A stretch of 20,895 bases of DNA from Natronohydrobacter sp. GTDB taxonomy: Bacteria > Pseudomonadota > Alphaproteobacteria > Rhodobacterales > Rhodobacteraceae. Where the stretch lies: contig SKIM01000318.1 in assembly GCA_007116445.1 (NCBI GenBank), positions 1 to 20,895 on the forward strand, given 5' to 3'. The notes under the pieces were generated by a model that ran no database searches, had not been told where the DNA came from, and saw nothing but the letters and a program-made list of their open reading frames with translations. This document shows positions 8,243-15,914 of this stretch, one piece after another; the stretch's first letter is position 1; each line of letters opens with the position of its first letter. A program made the translations under genes and the position numbers.

Positions 8243-9202
8243 TCAGGCCGCGAGCCCTTTCGAGCCCATGGCAAGGAATTTCTGCCGCCGCGCCTGGCGC
8301 AGCGCGTCGGCGTTCTGACCATCAAGCTCCTTGAGCATCGTGCGCAAGGCCACGCCCACGGATTTCACCATCGCCGCCGGATCACGCTGCGCGCCGCCCA
8401 GCGGTTCGGGGATGATCCGGTCGATGACATCGAGCTTCTTGAGGTCTTGAGCCGTCAGGCGCAGGGCTTCGGCCGCATCGCGCATCTTTTCGGCGTCTTT
8501 CCACAGGATCGACGCGCAGCCTTCGGGCGAGATCACCGAATAGACCGAATGCTCCAGCATCGCGATACGATTGGCCGAGGCGAAGGCCACGGCCCCGCCC
8601 GATCCGCCCTCGCCGATGATGACCGAGACCAGCGGCACCCCGAGGCTGAGGCATTTCTGCGTGCAGCGCGCAATCGCTTCGGCCTGCCCGCGCTCCTCCG
8701 CCCCCTTGCCGGGATAGGCCCCGGGCGTGTCCACGAGCGTGACCACCGGCAGGCGGAATCGGTCGGCCATATCCATCAGCCGGATCGCCTTGCGGTAGCC
8801 TTCGGGCCGGGCCATGCCAAAATTGCGCCGCAGACGACTTTGTGTGTCATGGCCCTTTTCCTGCCCGATCACCATCACGGGCCGCCCGTCGAGCCGCCCC
8901 AGCCCCCCGATCACGGCCTCATCCTCGGCAAAGCCACGATCCCCGGCGAGCGGGGTGAATTCATCAAACAGCGTCTCGATATAGCGGCGGCAATGGGGCC
9001 GGTCAGGGTGGCGCGCGATCTGGCATTTGCGCCAAGGCGTCAGGCTGCGATAAAGATCGACCAGCAGTTTCTGGGCTTTCGCATCCAGCGCCGCGGCTTC
9101 TTTTTCGATATCCATCTCGGGATTGGCAGCGCCCATCGCGCGCAGTTCCGCCGCCTTGCCCTCGATCTCGGCCAGAGGTTTTTCAAATTCCAGATAGTTC
9201 AT
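8243..9202 (-). CDS. accA: Acetyl-CoA carboxylase carboxyltransferase subunit alpha
   Basis: A 319-residue AccA, the alpha half of the carboxyltransferase that, with AccD, moves the carboxyl group from biotin-BCCP to acetyl-CoA to make malonyl-CoA, the first step of fatty-acid synthesis in the cytoplasm. The family opening NYLEFEKPLAEIEGK is present, as are TPWRKCQIARHPDRP (56-70), VIGQEKGHDT (111-120), VDTPGAYPGKGAEERGQ (157-173) and the oxyanion-hole region GEGGSGGA (197-204). The ATG at 9202 matches the usual family start; the GTG at 9211 adds only three residues. It is divergent from imuB. accD is not in the window. Confidence 0.97.
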   Translation of the reverse strand: MNYLEFEKPLAEIEGKAAELRAMGAANPEMDIEKEAAALDAKAQKLLVDLYRSLTPWRKCQIARHPDRPHCRRYIETLFDEFTPLAGDRGFAEDEAVIGGLGRLDGRPVMVIGQEKGHDTQSRLRRNFGMARPEGYRKAIRLMDMADRFRLPVVTLVDTPGAYPGKGAEERGQAEAIARCTQKCLSLGVPLVSVIIGEGGSGGAVAFASANRIAMLEHSVYSVISPEGCASILWKDAEKMRDAAEALRLTAQDLKKLDVIDRIIPEPLGGAQRDPAAMVKSVGVALRTMLKELDGQNADALRQARRQKFLAMGSKGLAA

Positions 9203-9232
9203 CAGGGCCACCCCGTCGCTGTCCTATCCCGG

Positions 9233-9261
9233 CTTATGCGCGAGGGGCGGGGAATTTGCAA
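9233..9261 (-). promoter_or_regulatory. Candidate sigma-70-type promoter for accA
   Basis: Read on the minus strand, TTGCAA (9261-9256) and CATAAG (9238-9233) are separated by exactly 17 bases and end 30 bases before the accA start. The match to the -35 and -10 consensus is partial, so this is a suggestion only. Confidence 0.35.
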
Positions 9262-9305
9262 TCTGGAAGGGGAGGGACTCGACTCACGGGGATGCGGCGC
9301 CTAGA

Positions 9306-9334
9306 TTGGAACATTATGTGAACATCTGTATAGC
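9306..9334 (+). promoter_or_regulatory. Candidate imuB promoter overlapping the LexA box
   Basis: TTGGAA at 9306-9311 and TATAGC at 9329-9334 are 17 bases apart, a good -35/-10 pair. The -10 ends only 3 bases before the imuB ATG and no Shine-Dalgarno sequence is present, so the transcript may be leaderless. The LexA box sits inside this promoter, where bound repressor would block RNA polymerase. Confidence 0.45.
9309..9323 (+). promoter_or_regulatory. LexA (SOS) box, GAAC-N7-GAAC
   Basis: The sequence GAACATTATGTGAAC is an exact GAAC-N7-GAAC direct repeat, the complement of GTTC-N7-GTTC, the established LexA operator of Alphaproteobacteria such as Rhodobacter and Sinorhizobium. It ends 14 bases before the start of imuB, a gene known to be under SOS control in many members of the class. 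Confidence 0.85.
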
Positions 9335-9337
9335 CCC

Positions 9338-10810
9338 ATGTCCCGCCGCATTCTGTCGCTCTGGCTGCCCCGTTTCAGCGCCGATCTGTCCCTGCGCCGC
9401 CGCCCGGCACCGGGGCCGTTTGCACTGGTTGTCAAAGCACGCGGGGCCGACCGTCTGGCCTGCCTGAACGCCGAGGCACAGGCGCGCGGGCTGGCCCCGG
9501 ATATGGGGCTTGCCGATGCGCGCGCGCTCTGCCCCGATCTGCTGACACGCCCCGCCGATCCGCGTGGCGACGCGCAGGCGTTAGGGAGTTTGCGCCGCTG
9601 GGCCTTGCGCTATTGTCCCTGGGCAGCCGTGGAAGGCACAGACGGTTTGGTGCTCGACATTACCGGAGCGGCCCATCTGATGGGCGGCGAAGCCCTGCTT
9701 CTGGAAGATCTGACTGCGCGACTGGCGCGGATGGGCTTTGAAACGCGCGCGGCCATAGCCGATACACGCGGCGCGGCCTGGGCGGTGGCGCATTTCGGGC
9801 GCGGGGGCGTGGTGCCCGCCGGGGCCACAGAACGCGCGCTCCTGCCCTTGCCGCTCGCAGCACTCCGGCTGGAGCCTGCGACGGTCGAGGGGCTGACGCG
9901 ACTGGGGCTGCGCGCTATTCGTGATCTGACCGCCTTGCCGCGCGCCGGGCTGGTGCGCCGTTTCGGCACAGAGCCCACGATGCGGCTCGATCAGGCGCTC
10001 GGCGCACTGCCCGAGCCTGTCAGCCCTGCCCCCGATCCGCCCAATTACGCGGTGCGCCTGTCGCTGCCCGAGCCCATCGGACTGACCAGCGACATCATGG
10101 CCGGGCTGGAGCGGCTGCTCGCGCGGCTTTGCGATCATCTGCGCGCCGCCGAGATGGGGGCGCGGCGGCTGGCGCTGGAGCTGACGCGCACGGATGGAAC
10201 GATCCTGCGGCAGGAACTGGGCCTTGCGCGGGCGATGCGCGATCCCGCGCCAATGGCGCAGCTCTATACTCGCATGCTGGACGGGATGGATGCGGGTTTC
10301 GGCATCGACCGGATGCGGCTGGTCGCGTTGCAGACCGAGGCGCTACCGGTCCAGCAGATTACCACCAGCGGCGCAAAGGCCGAAGGCGATCTGGCCGATC
10401 TGCTGACGCGGCTGTGCAACCGCGTGGGGTTCGAGAATGTCACGCGGTTTCAGCCTGCCGACAGCCATATCCCCGAGAAGGCCTTTCAGATCGCGGCGGC
10501 CGCCTATTGCGACCCGCCCCCCCATTGGCCGCAGGGCGGTCCACCGCGTCCACTGGTGATGTTTCCGCCCGAACCCATCGCGGGCACAGGCCGTGCTGTG
10601 CCGCGCCGGTTCAAATGGCGGGGACGGTGGTGGGCAGTGGTCGCGGCCTCTGGTCCCGAACGGATCAGCCCGGAATGGTGGCTGGATGATCCCGCCTGGC
10701 GCACCGGATTGCGTGATTATTGGCAGGTGCAGACCGACCGGGGCGCGCGGCTTTGGCTGTTCCACACCCCGCAGCGTGATGGCTGGTACATTCAGGGCGA
10801 ATTCGCCTGA
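9338..10810 (+). CDS. imuB: ImuB, Y-family polymerase-like mutasome protein
   Basis: A 490-residue ImuB, a catalytically inactive Y-family polymerase relative. In Caulobacter and Mycobacterium it links ImuA and the error-prone polymerase DnaE2 to the sliding clamp in DNA-damage mutagenesis. The N-terminus reads ILSLWLPRFSADLSLRRR, where active Y-family enzymes carry a metal-binding Asp, and the palm contains VEGTDGLVLDITGAAHLMGGE (98-118) typical of ImuB. The C-terminal RRFKWRGRWWAVVAASGPER and the closing DGWYIQGEFA are also ImuB-like. Length is normal. It starts just behind a LexA box. Unusually, neither imuA nor dnaE2 is adjacent: accA is divergent upstream and an ABC exporter gene is convergent downstream, overlapping by 19 bases. 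Confidence 0.92.
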   Translation: MSRRILSLWLPRFSADLSLRRRPAPGPFALVVKARGADRLACLNAEAQARGLAPDMGLADARALCPDLLTRPADPRGDAQALGSLRRWALRYCPWAAVEGTDGLVLDITGAAHLMGGEALLLEDLTARLARMGFETRAAIADTRGAAWAVAHFGRGGVVPAGATERALLPLPLAALRLEPATVEGLTRLGLRAIRDLTALPRAGLVRRFGTEPTMRLDQALGALPEPVSPAPDPPNYAVRLSLPEPIGLTSDIMAGLERLLARLCDHLRAAEMGARRLALELTRTDGTILRQELGLARAMRDPAPMAQLYTRMLDGMDAGFGIDRMRLVALQTEALPVQQITTSGAKAEGDLADLLTRLCNRVGFENVTRFQPADSHIPEKAFQIAAAAYCDPPPHWPQGGPPRPLVMFPPEPIAGTGRAVPRRFKWRGRWWAVVAASGPERISPEWWLDDPAWRTGLRDYWQVQTDRGARLWLFHTPQRDGWYIQGEFA

Positions 10811-12591
10811 GCGGCCTTGTCCTTGAATTGCAGCGCATAAAGCCGCGCATAGGCCCCGCCCTGCGCCAGAAGCGTCTCATGCGTGCCCTGCTCGACGACC
10901 GTGCCATGATCCATGACGATGATCTGATCCGCACGGCGCACAGTCGACAACCTGTGTGCGATCACCAGCGTCGTGCGCCCTTCGGCCAACTGCTCCAGCG
11001 CGTCCTGCACCACAGCCTCGGATTTGGCGTCGAGCGCGCTGGTGGCTTCATCAAGCAGAAGAATGGGCGCATCGCGCAAGAGCGCGCGGGCAATCGCCAC
11101 ACGCTGACGCTGCCCGCCCGACAATGACGAGCCGCGCGGCCCTGCCAAAGTCTGCAGCCCGTCACTGAGTTGCGGCAGGAAGTCATCCACATGCGCAGCG
11201 GTCAAGGCGCGCTGCAGCGCCTCGGGCGTCACATCTTCCGCCCCCATCACAATGTTGTCGCGGATCGATTCGTCAAACAGCGCAGTATCCTGACTGACGA
11301 CCGCGAACAACCCGCGCAGCGCCGCCAGATCCATCTTCCGCACGTCCTGCCCGCCGATCAGCACCGCACCTGCGTTCACATCCGCAAGCCGTGTCAGCAG
11401 GCTGAAAACCGTGGTCTTGCCCGCGCCCGATGGCCCCACGATGGCCGTGGTCTTGCCCGCAGGCGCGAAAAAGGACAGACCGCGCAGCACAGGCTCTGTG
11501 CCATAGCTGAAATCGACCGCACGCAGCTCGACACTGGCCGCATCCCGCGCGGGCACAGGCGCATGCGGGGGCGCGGGGTTGCTCACGTCCGGCGCGATCT
11601 GCAGCAGCGCATGCGTACGCTCCAGCGAGGCCAGGACACTCTGCCATTCTGCGGTCAGCGACACGAGCCGTCGCATCGGGTCAAACAACAGGCCCAGCGC
11701 GGTGAAAAAGGACATGAACTGCCCGACCGTGCGTGTGCCATCAATGATCTGCATGCCGCCATAGATCAGCACCAGCGCGAAACCGATGGCGGCGGCGAAA
11801 TCCATGACTGTCGGGATCGCCGCTTGCCCGATGGCCGCGCGGGTGGCCTTGCGCACATAGCGCTGGATGATCTGACCGAAGCGGCTGACCTCGCGCGCCT
11901 CGGTGCCGGTCAGTTGCAGGGTCGCGATGCCGTGGAATGCTTCGTCCAGCCGGTTCGAACTGGCTGCCGCTGCGATCCGCGCATCGCGGCTGCGCCGCCG
12001 TATCAGTTTTTGCAGCGCCAGAAGCGGCAATCCCAGAAGCGGAATGCCGATCAGCGCGACCATGGTCCATTGCCAATCCGTCCAGAGCGCCACTGCAAAC
12101 AGCACGATCACCGCCGAGCCGTCGCGCCCAAGTCCGGTGATCAGCGATTTGAACACGGCATTCAGCGCCGCCGAGTCGCCACGCACCCGCTCGATCAGCA
12201 CGCCCGGCGCATTGCGCTTGAAAAACGCCTGATCCAGGCGGGTCAGATGCGCGAGCAACATGCTTTGCAATGCCGCCGTCGCCGAAAAGGCAAGCCAGAC
12301 AATCAGCGCCTTGTGGCCGAGGCGCGCAAGTCCACGCCCGAAAAATACTGCGGCCATCGCGAGCGCCACCAGATAGACCCGCCCGCGATCCCCGGCGACG
12401 AAAATATCGTCAAACATCGGCTGGACCAGATAGCTGAATGCGCCCAGCATCAGCGCTTCCAGAACCATCAGCGCCACTGCAAGCCCGAGGAAGCCCATCC
12501 GGTGGCGGATGAAAGCCTCCCAGATCCAGCGCGCCACAACCCGGTCGTTGCGCGCCTGTGCCTGACGTTTGCTCTGTGCTGTCTGTGCCAC
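10792..12591 (-). CDS. MsbA-like ABC exporter (fused permease and ATPase)
   Basis: A 599-residue half-transporter of the type I ABC exporter fold, acting as a homodimer in the inner membrane. The N-terminal membrane domain has hydrophobic segments near residues 33-56, 72-88, 158-170, 176-193 and 265-280. The ATPase domain has Walker A GPSGAGKT (386-393), a Q-loop VVSQDT, the signature LSGGQ (490-494), Walker B ILLLDEATSALD (510-521) and the switch H546. Its overall look is that of MsbA and related lipid or polysaccharide exporters, but the substrate is not fixed by the sequence. The start is a GTG at 12591 with AGG about 9 bases upstream; no earlier in-frame start is better. Its 3' end overlaps that of the convergent imuB by 19 bases. 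The curlin gene upstream on the same strand ends 73 bases before it. Confidence 0.9.
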   Translation of the reverse strand: MAQTAQSKRQAQARNDRVVARWIWEAFIRHRMGFLGLAVALMVLEALMLGAFSYLVQPMFDDIFVAGDRGRVYLVALAMAAVFFGRGLARLGHKALIVWLAFSATAALQSMLLAHLTRLDQAFFKRNAPGVLIERVRGDSAALNAVFKSLITGLGRDGSAVIVLFAVALWTDWQWTMVALIGIPLLGLPLLALQKLIRRRSRDARIAAAASSNRLDEAFHGIATLQLTGTEAREVSRFGQIIQRYVRKATRAAIGQAAIPTVMDFAAAIGFALVLIYGGMQIIDGTRTVGQFMSFFTALGLLFDPMRRLVSLTAEWQSVLASLERTHALLQIAPDVSNPAPPHAPVPARDAASVELRAVDFSYGTEPVLRGLSFFAPAGKTTAIVGPSGAGKTTVFSLLTRLADVNAGAVLIGGQDVRKMDLAALRGLFAVVSQDTALFDESIRDNIVMGAEDVTPEALQRALTAAHVDDFLPQLSDGLQTLAGPRGSSLSGGQRQRVAIARALLRDAPILLLDEATSALDAKSEAVVQDALEQLAEGRTTLVIAHRLSTVRRADQIIVMDHGTVVEQGTHETLLAQGGAYARLYALQFKDKAAQANSP

Positions 12592-12664
12592 GCAATGGCC
12601 TGTCTGATTACCAAGTTTTCAGGCCGGACTTATCGGGTTTGGCATGCAGGGGAAAGCCTGCAAA

Positions 12665-13051
12665 TCAGGGCGAGACCTGCACAAGGATCCCCGCCTGCCC
12701 CCCATGCTGACGAATATCGGCATGCGCACCAGTGCCGAATTGCAAGATCACCTGCCCGTTGCGCCCCCCGGTCTGGGTCAGATCAGCGCTATGGCCCTGC
12801 CCGCGTTGCCGGATCAGACCCAGATTGCCGCGCCCTGACTGTTGGACGCGCGCGCTGTGGTTGCGCCCGATCTGACGCAGATCGGCGCCGGCGCGGATGT
12901 CACGATGCAACGCATAGAGCGTGATGGCGGCGTTGAGCGCGCGCGCCTCATCGGCGTTGCGGGCCGTGAGCGACAGCGACAGACCCGCGGCCTGCGCCGC
13001 GCTGGCGGACAACAGAAGCGCCAGCACGATGAGGGGGAGACGATGAAACAT
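12665..13051 (-). CDS. Curlin-repeat protein, short (possible nucleator)
   Basis: A 128-residue secreted protein with curlin repeats. The signal peptide is MFHRLPLIVLALLLSASAAQA, cleaved near residue 21-22. A helical linker to about residue 55 precedes three imperfect repeats of about 22 residues (ADLRQIGRNHSARVQQSGRGN, then LGLIRQRGQGHSADLTQTGG, then VILQFGTGAHADIRQHGG), with the Q-x-G-x-x-N/H-x-A-x-x-x-Q pattern of curli amyloid subunits. The ATG at 13051 has AAGGA 9 bases upstream; a TTG at 13072 is unlikely. As the last and shortest curlin of the three-gene cluster it could be a CsgB-like nucleator, but this is inference; a minor fibre subunit is equally possible. Confidence 0.8.
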   Translation of the reverse strand: MFHRLPLIVLALLLSASAAQAAGLSLSLTARNADEARALNAAITLYALHRDIRAGADLRQIGRNHSARVQQSGRGNLGLIRQRGQGHSADLTQTGGRNGQVILQFGTGAHADIRQHGGQAGILVQVSP

Positions 13052-13080
13052 GGCAGTGTTTCCTTGCTGCAAAAGTTGGA

Positions 13081-13464
13081 TCAGAGCGCCGCCGCGCGGC
13101 AGGTCTTGACCTGCCCCCCGGCGTGCAAGGTCAGCTGCGCGTCGAGATCACGCGCGCGGCCTGCCAGATCGGACTGGCTGAGCGTCGCGCGCTCTCCGGC
13201 TTGCAGGGCGAAGGGGCCAACCTGCCGGATCGTGGCCCGCCCGCCCCCACTGCGCTGGTCGATGGCCAGTTCGTAATGGCCTTCGACCGCGCGCGGTGAG
13301 CGCGCCTCGGCGCGCAGGGTCACCCCCCGCCCCGTATTGGAAATGTGCAACTCGCAGACCAGAGCATCAGGATCCGTTCGTTGCCTTTCGGGCATTGCAA
13401 GCCCTGCTGTGCAGGCCGCACCGACGATGACTAGCGCTGAAATGACATAGGGCGTGGTCGACAT
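13081..13464 (-). CDS. csgH: CsgH-like curli assembly protein
   Basis: A 127-residue exported protein like CsgH, a small beta-sandwich protein found in Alphaproteobacteria and shown to hold back premature CsgA amyloid growth in the periplasm. An N-terminal hydrophobic segment (residues 6-22) serves as signal. The mature part has ALVCELHIS, then GGGRATIRQVGPFALQAGERATLSQ, a pattern seen in CsgH, and an LTLHAGGQVKTC end. Cys37 and Cys122 are placed near the two ends and could form a disulfide. AAGGAG stands 8 bases before the ATG. The gene lies between two curlin genes, 38 bases after one and 29 before the other, so all three should be one transcript. Confidence 0.8.
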   Translation of the reverse strand: MSTTPYVISALVIVGAACTAGLAMPERQRTDPDALVCELHISNTGRGVTLRAEARSPRAVEGHYELAIDQRSGGGRATIRQVGPFALQAGERATLSQSDLAGRARDLDAQLTLHAGGQVKTCRAAAL

Positions 13465-13502
13465 GAAATATCTCCTTTGTGAAAGTCAGAACAGGCTTGC
13501 GA

Positions 13503-13946
13503 TCAGTCCTGAATGATCAGCACGACATTGCCATTGCCGTGTTGACTGGCGTTTGCCGTGTTGCCCTGCCCGGTCTGGATCACACCGATGGCATTGCGCC
13601 GTCCCGATTGCGTGACCGTTGCGTCATTGCGGCAGCCCATCTGCGCGATGCCCAGGATATTGCGCTGGCCGCCCTGCGCGGTATCGGCGACATTGTGGCA
13701 CCCGGATTGCCCGATCGTGACCCGGTTGCGCGCACCATCCTGCGTGTTGAACGACAGATTCGCGCGCCCGCGCTGCGTGATCGCGACGCGCTGATGCGTG
13801 CCGCGATGCGACGTCGCGATGGAATTGTCGCGCCCCCATTGATCGACGGTGACATGGTTTTGCCCTGCATGAGCCGGCATAATTGCCAGCGCGAGACTGA
13901 GGGTCAGGGCCGTCTGGCGCAGAGAGCGACGAATGAAACACTGCAT
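13503..13946 (-). CDS. Curlin-repeat protein (CsgA-like subunit)
   Basis: A 147-residue secreted curlin, first gene of the curli cluster. The signal peptide ends near AIMPAHA (residue 27). Five repeats of about 22 residues follow, for example RVTIGQSGCHNVADTAQGGQRN and AIGVIQTGQGNTANASQHGNGN, each with the Q-x-G-x-x-N steps that stack as rungs of the curli beta-helix. It ends in VVLIIQD, as curlins often do. AGGAGG stands 5 bases before the ATG. Cys83 and Cys105 are exactly 22 residues apart, at the same place in adjacent repeats, unlike E. coli CsgA, which has no cysteine in its repeats. Likely the main fibre subunit. The exporter genes csgG, csgE and csgF are not in the window. Confidence 0.85.
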   Translation of the reverse strand: MQCFIRRSLRQTALTLSLALAIMPAHAGQNHVTVDQWGRDNSIATSHRGTHQRVAITQRGRANLSFNTQDGARNRVTIGQSGCHNVADTAQGGQRNILGIAQMGCRNDATVTQSGRRNAIGVIQTGQGNTANASQHGNGNVVLIIQD

Positions 13947-14093
13947 GGAAACCTCCTGTGGAACGCGATTGTCGAGCTGCGGGACTGTTCCGCAAACCGA
14001 CCCTCACGCAGAGGTCTGCTGCCGCGCAATAACGCGGGGCTGATAGCGCATGGCGGCGCAGGTGTTATCGGATGACATGAGCCTGCACAGCAT

Positions 14094-14119
14094 AAAAAAC
14101 GCGCCCCGGACAGGGCGCG
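14094..14119 (-). terminator. Intrinsic terminator after hpf
   Basis: On the minus strand CGCGCCC and GGGCGCG form a perfect 7-bp stem with a 6-base loop (TGTCCG), followed at once by six T residues. It lies 26 bases after the hpf stop codon and separates the thyA-folA-hpf group from the curli cluster. Confidence 0.85.
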
Positions 14120-14145
14120 CCTTGCATTTGCCAGTTGCGCAGCAC

Positions 14146-14463
14146 TCAGCGCCGCGCGCGGGCCTTGCCGATTTCACGATCCAGAAGATTGCGCATCTTG
14201 TCCACAGCGCCCGTCACGGCCGATTGCAGATTATCGGCCGTGTTGGTCGTGCTGACCGGCTGGCGATTTTCCAGACGCACCTCGACCATGCAGCGCTTGT
14301 CATCGGGGCCGCTCTTGTCTGCATTCTGGTCTTGCAGATGGACTTCAATCCGTGTGATCGCGCTTGAGACTGCGCCCAACTTGGAGCCGATCACATCCTC
14401 GACAAATCGCACCACATCTTCGCGGCCTGAAATCGTGTTATCTGTATTGACCTGGATCTGCAT
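14146..14463 (-). CDS. Short HPF/RaiA ribosome-associated protein
   Basis: A 105-residue protein of the ribosomal S30AE (HPF/RaiA/YfiA) family, which binds the decoding region of the 30S subunit and promotes hibernation or protects idle ribosomes. It starts MQIQVNTDNTISGRE, followed by a helix (VVRFVEDVIGSKLG), strands ITRIEVHLQDQN and RCMVEVRLEN, and a basic second helix AVDKMRNLLDREIGKARARR. It is the short form, without the C-terminal dimerisation domain of long HPF, which makes it closer in size to E. coli HPF and YfiA. GGGAG is 9 bases before the ATG. It follows folA by 70 bases, enough for a promoter of its own, and ends in an intrinsic terminator. Confidence 0.85.
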   Translation of the reverse strand: MQIQVNTDNTISGREDVVRFVEDVIGSKLGAVSSAITRIEVHLQDQNADKSGPDDKRCMVEVRLENRQPVSTTNTADNLQSAVTGAVDKMRNLLDREIGKARARR

Positions 14464-14533
14464 GCAGATTGTCTCCCTTATCTTGTCGAGTTTGACTTAA
14501 ACACCCAATGCGCGCGCTGCAAGCCGCGCCGCG

Positions 14534-15016
14534 TCAACAGCGCAGATATTCATGCAGCACGCAGCGCGGCCCCGCCTCACGCAGGGTCATCTGCGCGTTC
14601 AAGCGCCACCTTTCGGGCGGCAGATCAGGGAAAAACGTATCGGCATCAGGCACATCGAGATCGACCTCGGTGATCAGCAGCCGATCAGCCAGCGGCAGGA
14701 AGGCCGCATAGATCGCCGCGCCACCAATGGCGTAATGGCGCAGATGGCCTGCTGCCCGCGCCACGTCTCGCGCAGTTTCAAGCGCAGTGAACACAGTGTT
14801 TTCCGCCTCGGGCATCTGCCGTGCAGTGACCACGACATTCAGCCTGCGCGGCAAGGGGCGACGCGGCAGGCTTTCCCATGTCTTGCGCCCCATGATGATC
14901 GCACCACCCATCGTTTCGCGCTGAAAAAACGCAAGATCTTCAGGAGCATGCCAGGGGATCGTGCCATCCCGGCCAATCGCGCCATTGCGGGCACGCGCGA
15001 CAATCAGGCTCAGCAT
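14534..15016 (-). CDS. folA: Dihydrofolate reductase
   Basis: A 160-residue DHFR, which reduces dihydrofolate to tetrahydrofolate with NADPH. The N-terminus LSLIVARARNGAIGRDGTIPWH matches the family. Catalytic Asp27 sits in APEDLAFF, IIMGRKTWESLP (40-51) carries the NADPH-binding Arg-Lys-Thr, and AIGGAAIY supplies the glycine pair of the cofactor site. The ATG directly abuts the thyA stop codon (TGAATG), so translation is probably coupled, and the two enzymes form one cycle: ThyA makes the dihydrofolate that FolA reduces. Length is normal. Confidence 0.95.
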   Translation of the reverse strand: MLSLIVARARNGAIGRDGTIPWHAPEDLAFFQRETMGGAIIMGRKTWESLPRRPLPRRLNVVVTARQMPEAENTVFTALETARDVARAAGHLRHYAIGGAAIYAAFLPLADRLLITEVDLDVPDADTFFPDLPPERWRLNAQMTLREAGPRCVLHEYLRC

Positions 15017-15796
15017 TCAGACCGCCACCGGGGCTTTGATCGCGGGATGAGGATCATAATCATGGATGCGGAAATCCTCATATGTGAAGTCAAAAATCGT
15101 TTCTGGGCTGCGCAGGATTTCCATGCGGGGCAGCGGGCGCGGGTCGCGGGAAAGTTGCGTTTTCACCTGCTCCATATGGTTGGAATAGATATGCGCATCG
15201 CCCATCGTGTGCACGAAGCCCCCCGGTTCCAGCCCGGTCACGCGCGCCAGCATCATCTGCAGCAGCGCATAGGATGCGATGTTGAACGGCACGCCCAGAA
15301 ACATATCCGCCGAACGCTGGTAGAGCTGCAGATGCAGTTTGCCGCCCAGCACCCGCACTTGCCAGAGTGTATGGCAGGGCGGCAGCGCCATCTGCGGCAC
15401 ATCGGGCGGGTTCCAGGCCGAGACGATCAACCGGCGACTATCCGGTGTCTCGCGGATCTGACGCACCAGCGCAGCGATCTGGTCCACGCCACCGAAATCG
15501 CGCCATTGCCGCCCGTAAACCGGCCCCAGATCGCCCTCTGCATCGGCCCATTCGTCCCAGATGCTCACGCCGTTCTCTTGCAGATATCGAACATTTGTAT
15601 CGCCAGACAGGAACCACAGCAGCTCATGAATGACAGATTTCAGATGTACGCGCTTTGTGGTGACCAGCGGGAAGCCATCGGCCAGATCATAGCGCATCTG
15701 CAGCCCGAAGACCGAAAGCGTGCCAGTGCCCGTGCGGTCATCGCTGGGCGTGCCTTCCTCCAGAATATAGCGCAACCCGTCAAGATACTGCTTCAT
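15017..15796 (-). CDS. thyA: Thymidylate synthase (ThyA)
   Basis: A 259-residue thymidylate synthase, making dTMP from dUMP with methylene-tetrahydrofolate as carbon donor and reductant. Arg21 (DDRTGTGT), SVIHELLWFLSGDTN (54-68), GPVYGRQWR (91-99), the nucleophile Cys141 in LPPCHTLWQ, the RSADMFLGVPFNIASYALL segment, HIYSNHMEQ and the closing YDPHPAIKAPVAV are all family hallmarks. Length is close to the 264 residues of the E. coli enzyme. It is divergent from gloA across 118 bases and leads the thyA-folA pair. The ribosome site is weak (TAGG about 12 bases upstream). Confidence 0.97.
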   Translation of the reverse strand: MKQYLDGLRYILEEGTPSDDRTGTGTLSVFGLQMRYDLADGFPLVTTKRVHLKSVIHELLWFLSGDTNVRYLQENGVSIWDEWADAEGDLGPVYGRQWRDFGGVDQIAALVRQIRETPDSRRLIVSAWNPPDVPQMALPPCHTLWQVRVLGGKLHLQLYQRSADMFLGVPFNIASYALLQMMLARVTGLEPGGFVHTMGDAHIYSNHMEQVKTQLSRDPRPLPRMEILRSPETIFDFTYEDFRIHDYDPHPAIKAPVAV

Positions 15797-15914
15797 GCTT
15801 CGCCCAACCTACATGATATTGTGGCCACACCTTAGGCCAGTCGCTGCTGATTCTGAACCCCCCATTGAAGCGCGCCGCCATGGCTTCTATCTGATGACCA
15901 AACAGGAGGATGCG

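Noticed and set aside
11170..12924. Long open frame of 584 codons on the plus strand.
   Set aside because: It lies antisense to the clear ABC exporter gene and has the Arg/Gln/His-rich composition of a shadow frame in GC-rich DNA, with no recognisable domain.
13999..14040. Inverted repeat CCGCG-CAATAA-CGCGG upstream of the curli cluster, considered as a regulatory site.
   Set aside because: The stem has only 5 bp of pure G and C in GC-rich DNA, and no promoter elements could be aligned with it.
15820..15829. Palindrome TGTGGCCACA between thyA and gloA.
   Set aside because: Ten bases is short enough to occur by chance and no second copy is present, so it is mentioned only in the gloA entry.
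14552..15835. Open frame of 427 codons on the plus strand.
   Set aside because: It is the antisense shadow of thyA and folA, both firmly identified.
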